A stretch of 37,090 nucleotides of DNA, taken from Desulfuromonadaceae bacterium (GTDB lineage Bacteria > Desulfobacterota > Desulfuromonadia > Desulfuromonadales > SZUA-540). Position 1 is the stretch's first letter; each line of letters opens with the position of its first letter. The position numbers and the translations under genes are program-made. Below, in pieces: positions 16,868 through 23,480 of this stretch. The notes under the pieces were generated by a model, which saw only the letters and a program-made list of their open reading frames with translations, had not been told where the DNA came from and ran no database searches. The stretch is taken from the NCBI GenBank assembly GCA_003250235.1, contig QKGY01000449.1:1-37090 (forward strand), read 5' to 3'.

Positions 16868-16942
16868 TGGCTGGGGCGCCAGGATTCGAACCTGGGAATG
16901 CCGGAATCAAAATCCGGTGCCTTACCGCTTGGCGACGCCCCA
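16868..16942 (-). tRNA. tRNA-Gln (anticodon TTG)
   Basis: Minus strand: acceptor arm TGGGGCG pairs with CGCCCCA. The D arm is CGCCAAGCGGTAAGGC, the anticodon stem-loop CCGGATTTTGATTCCGG has anticodon TTG, and the T arm is CCAGGTTCGAATCCTGG. Discriminator G and an encoded CCA give 75 bases. It closely follows E. coli tRNA-Gln in the D and anticodon arms. It lies between ispE and prs. Confidence 0.96.
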
Positions 16943-16978
16943 TCGTAAACAAATCAAACTCCCACTTCACAATTTAGG

Positions 16979-17821
16979 CTAAACAGGCTCCACGGCAACA
17001 GCCATCCAGCCCTTTTCGCGCCCCATCTTTTCACTGGCGGCCCTTGCGGAAACCTCATCTGCAAAAACGCCAAAAACAGTGGGACCGCTGCCCGACATCA
17101 GTGCCGCCCGTGCGCCACATGCCAGCAGACTCTCCTTGATCTCTGCAACTACCGGATATCCGGGAATAGTTACCTTTTCAAGGTCGTTGTGAAGAAACCG
17201 GCTAAACCCTTCAACCGAGTTGGGAAACCCCGGTAATCTATACTCATCGTTACGGCTTGTCAACCCCAAATTTTGGTACACCCAGGCCGTAGACACGGCT
17301 ATACCGGGGTTCACCAGAACGTACCAAACCGGTGGCAGCTTACAGGGAAGCGGGGACAGAATATCCCCTATCCCCTCCGCCACTGCGGGCTCATGGAAGA
17401 TAAAAAACGGCACATCGGCCCCAAGCGTGCTGCCGACAGACATCAACTCAGATAGCGGCAGGCCCAGATTCAACATTTCATTGAGGGCGAGAAGCACCGT
17501 GGCCGCATCGGAAGACCCCCCGCCCAGACCGGCAGCCACAGGGATATGCTTTTCAACCCGCACACGAACCCCCAAGTCAGAACCGGCTTTTTTCAGCAGG
17601 GCCGTTGCCGCCCGCGCCGCAATATTCTCTCCTCCAGGCGAAATTTCGACCCCAGGGCACTCGACCACCACCCCCCCTCCCTCAGACAGAGAGATTTCGA
17701 TGCAATCATACAGAGACACACACTGCATAACCATCGACAGGTCGTGATATCCATCAGGTCTCTTCCCCAGCACATCCAGGCGCAAATTAATCTTGGCCGG
17801 AGCCAGAAACGTCTTCGCCAT
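16979..17821 (-). CDS. ispE: 4-diphosphocytidyl-2-C-methyl-D-erythritol kinase
   Basis: A 280-residue GHMP kinase of the non-mevalonate (MEP) isoprenoid pathway. Substrate-site motif LAPAKINLRLDVLGKRPDGYH has catalytic Lys10, the GHMP phosphate loop is PVAAGLGGGSSDAA (94-107), and catalytic Asp136 lies in LGADVPFF. The C-terminal GHMP motif ALMSGSGPTVFGVF is present. GAGGA precedes the ATG. It heads the ispE-tRNA-Gln-prs-rplY-pth-hppA run. Confidence 0.96.
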   Translation of the reverse strand: MAKTFLAPAKINLRLDVLGKRPDGYHDLSMVMQCVSLYDCIEISLSEGGGVVVECPGVEISPGGENIAARAATALLKKAGSDLGVRVRVEKHIPVAAGLGGGSSDAATVLLALNEMLNLGLPLSELMSVGSTLGADVPFFIFHEPAVAEGIGDILSPLPCKLPPVWYVLVNPGIAVSTAWVYQNLGLTSRNDEYRLPGFPNSVEGFSRFLHNDLEKVTIPGYPVVAEIKESLLACGARAALMSGSGPTVFGVFADEVSARAASEKMGREKGWMAVAVEPV

Positions 17822-17892
17822 ACCCTATCCTCTCAAAAAACAGCCTACACTCTGTAAAAACACCCCTGCATCCAACGGCAGACAGGGTCCGT

Positions 17893-17921
17893 ATCATCGG
17901 AAAAGCCACCGGGAATGTCAA
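17893..17921 (-). promoter_or_regulatory. Predicted sigma-70-type promoter of ispE
   Basis: Minus strand: TTGACA (17916-17921), a 17-base spacer, then GATGAT (17893-17898, four of six). Transcription would begin near 17886, about 65 bases before the ispE ATG. Confidence 0.5.
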
Positions 17922-18065
17922 GGAATCTGAGCTCGACAAGACCCCACTTTTCCACAGACCAAAATCGACACACACAACCCAAAGTGGTTAAAATTAGCCA
18001 CATACGGCGCTTTACGACCAACCATCAACCCCTGCGCCACCAAGCTAACCCCTGAAGTACAGGGC

Positions 18066-18078
18066 CGATGTCGCATCG
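18066..18078. promoter_or_regulatory. Palindrome upstream of the TRAP-operon sigma-54 promoter; candidate activator site
   Basis: CGATG-TCG-CATCG is a perfect inverted repeat, extended imperfectly to GGCC...GGCC. Its centre lies about 71 bases upstream of the predicted sigma-54 start, a typical distance for an enhancer-binding protein. Confidence 0.35.
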
Positions 18079-18117
18079 TGGCCGAAGAACGCTCACAAAC
18101 AAAACATTTTTTTAAAA

Positions 18118-18132
18118 TGGCACCATAATTGC
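18118..18132 (+). promoter_or_regulatory. Sigma-54 (RpoN) promoter of the TRAP operon
   Basis: TGGCACCATAATTGC: GG and GC are exactly 10 bases apart and the TGGCAC and TTGC boxes are both perfect. It lies in the 487-base gene-free region 17822-18308, pointing toward dctQ, with transcription predicted near 18143-18145. The rest of this gap holds the ispE promoter, the palindrome, a 5' hairpin and a weak sigma-70 match. Confidence 0.75.
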
Positions 18133-18143
18133 CTAACTGGAAA

Positions 18144-18164
18144 GACACCCTTTTCATCGGTGTC
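18144..18164 (+). other. Hairpin at the predicted 5' end of the TRAP mRNA
   Basis: GACACC/GGTGTC, a 6-bp stem with a 9-base loop, starting at the predicted sigma-54 transcription start. A terminal 5' hairpin could stabilise the mRNA. Confidence 0.3.
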
Positions 18165-18214
18165 ATATTCACAGCATCCTGACGCACCCCCTCGGGGCCG
18201 CCCCGCAACAGGAA

Positions 18215-18243
18215 TTATTTACAACAATTCAAAATGTTATAAT
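18215..18243 (+). promoter_or_regulatory. Possible second, sigma-70-type promoter upstream of dctQ
   Basis: A perfect TATAAT -10 (18238-18243) with a poor -35 (TTATTT, 17-base spacing) in an A/T-rich stretch. It may give basal expression. Confidence 0.3.
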
Positions 18244-18308
18244 ATTGAGCTTAATATGTAAGTTTCACCTGGACCTCACACATCAAAGGAGAGGATTGGG
18301 ATACAAAA

Positions 18309-18821
18309 ATGTTTGAAAAAATAGACCGGTACCTCGAAATCTTCAGTACAGTCATCATGACGGTGACCATGTCAGCCGCCACTCTCGTTGCTTTTGTCAA
18401 CGTCGTGCTTCGCTATGTCTTCAACATGTCTCTGACCTGGGCAGGTGAAGCGACCTCGTATCTTTTCATCTGGTCGGCATTGTTCGGTGCGGCTTACGGG
18501 TTCAAGATCGGCATGCATCTCGGCGTGACGATCCTGATTCAGTCCCTGCGCCCCCGCGTGGCCAAATGGGTCCTTTCCTGCAGCCTGACCATTATCCTCG
18601 GCTACCTGATCTGCCTGATCTTCTGGGGTTATGACTTCGTTGTTTTCAACCACATGATGGGCATGGTGTCGGTCGACCTCGAAATCTCCTACTGGATCAT
18701 TTATCTCTGCGTACCGATTGCGATGTCCATCGCCTCTTACCAGGTCCTGTTGAAGCTCATCAAGACGCTTCGGGTTCCGGGCGATCAATTCAGTTATGAC
18801 ATGGTCATGAAGGAGCATTGA
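18309..18821 (+). CDS. dctQ: TRAP transporter small permease subunit (DctQ)
   Basis: A 170-residue membrane protein with four hydrophobic segments, including VIMTVTMSAATLVAFVNVVLRYVF and the conserved SLTWAGEATSYLFIWSALFGAAYG motif typical of DctQ. It partners DctM in the membrane to import an organic acid with Na+ or H+. The ATG at 18309 lies about 14 bases after AAGGAGAGG, longer than usual; I see no better in-frame start. It is the first gene of the operon, with a 4-base gap to dctM. Confidence 0.92.
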   Translation: MFEKIDRYLEIFSTVIMTVTMSAATLVAFVNVVLRYVFNMSLTWAGEATSYLFIWSALFGAAYGFKIGMHLGVTILIQSLRPRVAKWVLSCSLTIILGYLICLIFWGYDFVVFNHMMGMVSVDLEISYWIIYLCVPIAMSIASYQVLLKLIKTLRVPGDQFSYDMVMKEH

Positions 18822-18825
18822 TTTC

Positions 18826-20109
18826 ATGGAAACTCTTCTCTTATTCGTCTTCCTGTTCGGTCTGCTCCTGATCGGGGTTCCCATTGCCGTCGCCCTGGGT
18901 CTGTCGACCACGGCGATCATCCTGCTCTTTACCGACCAACCGACCCTGGTCATCGCCCAGCAGATGTTCACATCGCTGGACAAGTTCGCCTTGATGGCCA
19001 TCCCGCTCTTCGTTCTGGCGGGCAATTTTCTCTCCCAGGGCGGAGCCGCCAAACGGATCATCCGCTTTGCACGTTCTATCGTCGGGCATCTCCCCGGCGG
19101 TCTGCCCATGTCAGCCATCTTCGCCTGCATCATCTTTGCCGCGGTCAGCGGCTCGTCGCCGGCAACCGTTGCCGCCATCGGCTCCATCATGATGGGCGCG
19201 ATCAAGGATGATGGCTACAGCAGCCCCTTCTCCATCGGCTCCATCGTCTGCTCCGGGTCCCTGGGAATTCTGATCCCGCCCTCCATCGTCCTCATCGTCT
19301 ACGGAGTCACGGTCGATCAGTCCATCGGCAGACTCTTCATGGCCGGGGTGATTCCGGGAATTTTTCTCGGTGGCGGACTGATGCTCGTCACCTACATTGC
19401 CGCCGTTCGCAGCGGGTTCAAAAAGAAAGAGCGGGCTTCCGCCAAGGAGATCTGGGTCTCCTTCAAGGATGCCTCCTGGGGCCTTCTCGTTGTGGTCATT
19501 ATCATCGGCGGGATCTATGGCGGCCTGTTCACCCCGACTGAAGCCGCCGCCGTGTCGGCGGTCTACGGCTTCATCGTGGTCAAGTTCATCTACAAGGACC
19601 TCTCCTGGAAACAGATTCCTGATGTCATCAAAGCCTCGGCCTCTACCGCGGCCATGATCATGTTCATTATCGCCAACGCCATGGTCTTCGCGTATCTGTT
19701 GACCATCCTGCAGATCCCGCAAGACTTGGCGGCATGGATCATCAGCATGAATCTCAATAAATATATGTTCCTGGTTTTCGTCAACCTGCTGCTCCTTCTG
19801 GCGGGCAACTTCATGGAGCCCTCGAGCCTCATCATGATTATCGCCCCGCTGATCTTCCCCGTCGCCATGCAGCTGGGAATCGACCCGATTCACCTGGGCG
19901 TCATCGTTACCGTCAACATGGAGATCGGCATGCTGACCCCACCAGTCGGGCTGAACCTGTTTGTGGCCAGCGGCATTTCGGGACAGAGTCTGGGTGACGT
20001 GGTGAAAGCCTCGATGCCCTGGTTCTTCGTTCTGCTGGCAGGCCTGCTCATACTGACGTACGTGCCCGCCATCTCGTTGTGGCTCCCCAACCTGATGTAC
20101 GGCAGCTAG
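18826..20109 (+). CDS. dctM: TRAP transporter large permease subunit (DctM)
   Basis: 427 residues and about 12 membrane segments, the normal DctM size. Typical sequences are the N-terminal LLIGVPIAVALGLST, FFILAGNF-like MAIPLFVLAGNFLSQGG, FAAVSGSSPATVAAIGSIM, the ligand-path GSLGILIPPSIVLIVYG and the C-terminal FMEPSSLIMIIAPLIFP with MEIGMLTPPVGLNLFVASG. It forms the ion-coupled translocation pathway. Tightly spaced behind dctQ and followed by 96 bases before dctP. Confidence 0.95.
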   Translation: METLLLFVFLFGLLLIGVPIAVALGLSTTAIILLFTDQPTLVIAQQMFTSLDKFALMAIPLFVLAGNFLSQGGAAKRIIRFARSIVGHLPGGLPMSAIFACIIFAAVSGSSPATVAAIGSIMMGAIKDDGYSSPFSIGSIVCSGSLGILIPPSIVLIVYGVTVDQSIGRLFMAGVIPGIFLGGGLMLVTYIAAVRSGFKKKERASAKEIWVSFKDASWGLLVVVIIIGGIYGGLFTPTEAAAVSAVYGFIVVKFIYKDLSWKQIPDVIKASASTAAMIMFIIANAMVFAYLLTILQIPQDLAAWIISMNLNKYMFLVFVNLLLLLAGNFMEPSSLIMIIAPLIFPVAMQLGIDPIHLGVIVTVNMEIGMLTPPVGLNLFVASGISGQSLGDVVKASMPWFFVLLAGLLILTYVPAISLWLPNLMYGS

Positions 20110-20205
20110 CGGCACCCTTAAAGACATCCATTACACGGGACACCCTACAGCCTCCTCGAATCTTCGAGAGGGCGGGAAGTCCCCCAAACCCTCAGGAGGT
20201 AAGAT

Positions 20206-21189
20206 ATGCGCAAGTTTGGTTTCTTTGCCGGTCTGCTGGTTGTCCTGCTGACAGCAACCCAGGTTTTCGCCGGTCCCATCGTCATTAAATTCAGCCATGT
20301 CGTCGCGGTCGACACCCCGAAGGGACAGGCTGCCGAGTACTTCAAAAAACTCGTTGAAGAACGCTCCAACGGCAGCATCAAGGTCGAGGTTTATCCCAAC
20401 TCCTCCCTGTTCGACGATAAAGACGTCATGACCCCGCTGATGACCAACGCGGTTCAGATGGCGGCACCGAGCTTTTCCAAATTCACCTCGTTCGCGCCGA
20501 GCCTGCAACTGGTCGATCTGCCCTTCCTCTTCAATGACGCCAACCATCTCCACGCCGTACTTGGGGGCTCCGTCGGGCAGAAAATTCTCGACACCGTCGG
20601 CAAAAAAGGTCTGGTTGGCCTCGCATTCTGGGACAGCGGCTTCAAACAACTCTCGGCCAACAAGCCCCTGATATGGCCCCAAGATGCTGAAGGACTGAAA
20701 TTCCGCATCATGTCTTCCAAGGTTCTTGAAGCCCAGTTCAAGGCAGTCGGGGCCAATCCCCAGGTATTGCCCTTCTCCGAAGTGTACAGCGCCCTTCAGC
20801 AGGGTGTGGTCGATGCCGCCGAGAATCCCCTTTCCAACTTCTACACCAAGAAATTCTATGAGGTTCAGTCCGACCTGACCCTGTCCAACCACGGCTACCT
20901 CGGATACCTCGTGGTCACCAACAAGATTTTCTGGTCCAAACTCAACGACGAACAAAAAGCGTTGATCAACCAGGCGATGAAAGAGGCCACCGAATACGGC
21001 AACAAACTGGCCGTTAAAATGGATGAGGATTATCTGGTCAAAATCAAGGAGTCCGGGAAAACCACGGTTCATGAACTCACCCCGGAACAGCGCCAGGCCT
21101 GGAAATCCAAGATGATGGTCATCTACCCCGAATTTTATGATGTTATCGGCAAGGACCTCATTGAAGAAGCCATAGCCCTCGGGAAGTAA
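20206..21189 (+). CDS. dctP: TRAP transporter periplasmic solute-binding protein (DctP), probably C4-dicarboxylate type
   Basis: 327 residues. A signal peptide (MRKFGFFAGLLVVLLTATQVFA) is followed by the mature DctP fold. The carboxylate-binding Arg of the family corresponds to Arg167 in LKFRIMSS. The segment LEAQFKAVGANPQVLPFSEVYSALQQGVVDAAENPLSNFYTKKF is closest to the C4-dicarboxylate (malate/fumarate/succinate) DctP group as I know it; substrate is inference. AGGAGG lies 6 bases before the ATG. The order Q-M-P is less common than P-Q-M. The 96-base gap upstream holds a hairpin around CTCGAATCTTCGAG, and a 13-bp hairpin follows, so DctP may be expressed above the permease. Confidence 0.93.
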   Translation: MRKFGFFAGLLVVLLTATQVFAGPIVIKFSHVVAVDTPKGQAAEYFKKLVEERSNGSIKVEVYPNSSLFDDKDVMTPLMTNAVQMAAPSFSKFTSFAPSLQLVDLPFLFNDANHLHAVLGGSVGQKILDTVGKKGLVGLAFWDSGFKQLSANKPLIWPQDAEGLKFRIMSSKVLEAQFKAVGANPQVLPFSEVYSALQQGVVDAAENPLSNFYTKKFYEVQSDLTLSNHGYLGYLVVTNKIFWSKLNDEQKALINQAMKEATEYGNKLAVKMDEDYLVKIKESGKTTVHELTPEQRQAWKSKMMVIYPEFYDVIGKDLIEEAIALGK

Positions 21190-21200
21190 ACGGTGAACTT

Positions 21201-21230
21201 GTCCGGGGAGAAGGGAGCTTCTCCCCGGAC
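21201..21230 (+). other. Strong hairpin between dctP and the UspA gene
   Basis: A 13-bp perfect stem GTCCGGGGAGAAG/CTTCTCCCCGGAC with a 4-base loop, 11 bases after the dctP stop. It has no U-tract, so mRNA 3' protection of dctP or partial termination before the UspA gene is likelier than full termination. Confidence 0.6.
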
Positions 21231-21282
21231 AGAAATCGCCGCAACATCGAAGCGTCCTCGCGACAGACTAAAGGAGCATCCT

Positions 21283-21771
21283 ATGCTTCCCGATTACAGC
21301 AACATTCTTGTGGCTACCGACCTGACTCCCAACGCGGTCCATGCTTTCAAGCATGCCGTCATGATGGCCAGAAGAAACAAAGCCCGCCTTCATCTGCTGC
21401 ATGTGATTCCGGATGTCGACGCCTCGGTCCGCAGTTATGTCTCCACCGTCATGGGGAAAGGCAGCCTCGACCATTTTGAAAAAACCCACGAGGACGAAGC
21501 CCGTTCCGTAATCACCCAGCGCCTGAAAAAGTTTGCCCAGGACGAACTGGCAGACCACCCTGAAGACCTGCAAAGGATTGACAGAATTCTTGTTCTTCAC
21601 GGCAACCCGGTCGCACAAATTCTCAAGGCGGCCGATGATTTAAATGCGGATGTCATCATCATGGGATCTCACGGGAAAGGGCCCATGGAATATACCTTTC
21701 TCGGCAGTGTCGCCGAGAAAGTGCTGCGCAAAACGAAGCGACCCGTCTTCATTATCCCGTTTAACGACTGA
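21283..21771 (+). CDS. Universal stress protein (UspA family, ATP-binding type)
   Basis: A 162-residue single-domain Usp. It starts NILVATDLTPNAVHAFKHAV and ends in the nucleotide-binding pattern GSHGKGPMEYTFLGSVAEKVL (G-2X-G-9X-G-S), which marks the ATP-binding subfamily. AAGGAGC lies 5 bases before this ATG; the track start at 21193 would add residues translated from the intergenic hairpin. Its place behind a TRAP operon recalls TeaD, a Usp-type regulator encoded with the TeaABC ectoine TRAP transporter of Halomonas. A role in controlling this transporter is inference. Confidence 0.9.
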   Translation: MLPDYSNILVATDLTPNAVHAFKHAVMMARRNKARLHLLHVIPDVDASVRSYVSTVMGKGSLDHFEKTHEDEARSVITQRLKKFAQDELADHPEDLQRIDRILVLHGNPVAQILKAADDLNADVIIMGSHGKGPMEYTFLGSVAEKVLRKTKRPVFIIPFND

Positions 21772-21807
21772 TACCGTGGAATCCTTCCTGATATCAATGG
21801 CAAAGAA

Positions 21808-21832
21808 AAAAGGGGCCGGCCCGGCCCCTTTT
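21808..21832 (+). terminator. Terminator of the TRAP-UspA operon
   Basis: An 11-bp stem AAAAGGGGCCG/CGGCCCCTTTT with a 3-base loop and flanking A and T runs, 37 bases after the UspA stop. Confidence 0.85.
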
Positions 21833-21900
21833 GAATTCGTGCCCCCCCGCACCCTACCCGAATCTCGCCTGAACCTAAGTTCTTTCAGGGAGTTATCGAC

Positions 21901-21928
21901 TTGCAAAACATCTCTTCCGCGATACACT
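21901..21928 (+). promoter_or_regulatory. Predicted sigma-70-type promoter of the TAXI gene
   Basis: TTGCAA, a 16-base spacer, then TACACT. Transcription would begin near 21935, about 90 bases before the ATG. The gene therefore looks separately transcribed from the dct operon. Confidence 0.45.
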
Positions 21929-22025
21929 AGCCGATACTGAAAAGGGACCGGCGCAGGCTATCCCGCGATTCGCGTTCCGGGAGCCCCGCCCTTAATCCGT
22001 GCCGATTACCCATGAGGAGAATGGC

Positions 22026-23027
22026 ATGAAGACAACTTTACGATGGGTTGCCTACCTAGTGGTCCCCCTGTTTTTGGCAACGAGTACAGCCGCCATTGCT
22101 CAAAAAGCCTATGCGGAAAAAACCCGTCTGTCGTTTTCCGGGGGGCCGGACGGGGGAACTTTCCAGTACTTCTCCAACGGTATTGCGACACGCGTGTCTA
22201 AGGACCGTGAAAGTCTGGAGATTTCCAATATGGCTTCCGCCGGCTCCATCGAAAACATTCGCCGCGTCAATGCGGGCGAAAGCGATTTCGGAGTCGCCTA
22301 TTCGGGGGACACATTTCTGGCCCGTAGCGGCAAGCTCCCCAAAGACACACGAAAGTACGAAAACGTCCAGGCCGTGGCCTATCTTTACGGGGCTCCGGCG
22401 CACCTGATTGTTCTGGAAGGCAGCGGTATCGATACCGTAACCGACCTCGTCGGCAAGCGTATTGCTGTTGGCGGTGCCGGCTCCGGGGCGGCCGCTTCGG
22501 CGCAACGTTATTTCACGGCATTGGGGTTGTGGGACAAAATGGAGGTGGAATTCATTGGTTACAGTCGAGCGGCCTCCGCCCTTGGCGACAAACTCATCGA
22601 TGCCATGTGGGTCTTTTCAGGCTTTCCCAACTCTTCTGTCATTCAGGCCGCCGCCACCGGTAAAATCAAGATCCTCAGCACTTACGACAGCGGCAAAAAA
22701 ACCAGTTTATTTAAGAAATATCCCTTTTACACCCCGGTGACCATTCCGGCCGGAACCTACATTGGCGTCGATTATGACGTCAAGACGTTTCAGGATTCGG
22801 CACTCTGGATCGTTGGCAAGCATGTCGATCCCGACATCGTATACCCGTGCGTCAAAGACATATTCTCTGCCGAGGGGCTTTCCTACCTGGTCAAGGTAAA
22901 GAGCACTGCCCGAGCGATGTCCATCGAAGGGGCACTCACCGGTGTCGTCATTCCGGTCCACGAAGGTGCGGAAAGGTTCTGGAAGGAAAATGGGCTCGTA
23001 CTGACCCCTGAACAGCTGGATCGCTGA
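22026..23027 (+). CDS. TAXI-family TRAP transporter solute-binding protein
   Basis: 333 residues with a signal peptide (MKTTLRWVAYLVVPLFLATSTAAIA). The mature part starts TRLSFSGGPDGGTFQYFSNGIA, the TAXI signature region, followed by MASAGSIENIRRVNAGESDFGVAYSGD and DLVGKRIAVGGAGSGAA. TAXI proteins bind glutamate or other small acids for TRAP transporters that usually have a fused 4TM-12TM permease. None is present here: the gene stands alone between the UspA terminator and a converging gene. GAGGAGA precedes the ATG at 22026; the track start at 21999 is too early. It may serve a permease elsewhere or act as a sensor input. Confidence 0.9.
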   Translation: MKTTLRWVAYLVVPLFLATSTAAIAQKAYAEKTRLSFSGGPDGGTFQYFSNGIATRVSKDRESLEISNMASAGSIENIRRVNAGESDFGVAYSGDTFLARSGKLPKDTRKYENVQAVAYLYGAPAHLIVLEGSGIDTVTDLVGKRIAVGGAGSGAAASAQRYFTALGLWDKMEVEFIGYSRAASALGDKLIDAMWVFSGFPNSSVIQAAATGKIKILSTYDSGKKTSLFKKYPFYTPVTIPAGTYIGVDYDVKTFQDSALWIVGKHVDPDIVYPCVKDIFSAEGLSYLVKVKSTARAMSIEGALTGVVIPVHEGAERFWKENGLVLTPEQLDR

Positions 23028-23048
23028 TTGGGCGCAGACGGTCCTAAC

Positions 23049-23083
23049 GAGCAGGAGCGGGAGGGTTCTCTCGACGCCTGCTC
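23049..23083. terminator. Hairpin between the converging TAXI and holin-4-like genes
   Basis: Outer stem GAGCAGG/CCTGCTC with an inner stem CGGGAG/CTCTCG. It lies in the 60-base gap between the two stop codons. It lacks a clear U-tract, so termination is likely but not certain. Confidence 0.4.
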
Positions 23084-23087
23084 CGCG

Positions 23088-23480
23088 TTATTCCCAGCGG
23101 TCGTTTCGTCGATGCAGGGTAATCACCTCGACGCGCCCTTCGCCGTTCACGAAGGAGCTCAGCAGCCAGCTGACAAGACTGATCACCAGGGAACCCACCA
23201 AAGCCGATCCGAAGCCGGCAACCTGAAATCCGGAAATGACCCCGGAGACCATCATCAGCAGAAAAGCATTGATCACAAAGGTAAAGAGCCCGAGAGTCAG
23301 CACGTTGATCGGCAGGGTGACCAACAACAAAATCGGGCGAAACAGGGCGTTGAGAACCCCCAGAGTGGCGGCGGCAAAGAAGGCGGCACCAAAGCCGCTG
23401 ACAACAATCCCGTCAAGCAGATAGGACGCGGCGAGAATCGCCGCGGTAAGCACGAGCCAGCGCAACAAAAGTCCTTTCAT
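23088..23480 (-). CDS. Four-helix membrane protein of the phage holin family 4 superfamily (PF04020-like)
   Basis: A 130-residue, almost wholly hydrophobic protein with four helices. The characteristic sequence is LGVLNALFRPILLLVTLPINVLTLGLFTFVINAFLLMMVSG. Despite the family name, most chromosomal members are not phage lysis proteins and have no known function. The ATG at 23480 overlaps the TGA of the EAL-HDOD gene as ATGA, with GGGGAGG upstream, so translation is coupled to it. The track start at 23540 lies inside the EAL-HDOD gene. No phage genes are nearby. Confidence 0.85.
   Translation of the reverse strand: MKGLLLRWLVLTAAILAASYLLDGIVVSGFGAAFFAAATLGVLNALFRPILLLVTLPINVLTLGLFTFVINAFLLMMVSGVISGFQVAGFGSALVGSLVISLVSWLLSSFVNGEGRVEVITLHRRNDRWE

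Noticed and set aside
19111-20127. 338-residue minus-strand ORF
   Set aside because: Antisense of dctM; its Asp/His/Gly-rich composition is typical of the reverse complement of a hydrophobic membrane protein gene.
23088-23480. Phage remnant because of the holin-4 family name
   Set aside because: No other phage gene, integrase or att-like repeat is nearby, and this family is widespread as ordinary chromosomal membrane proteins.
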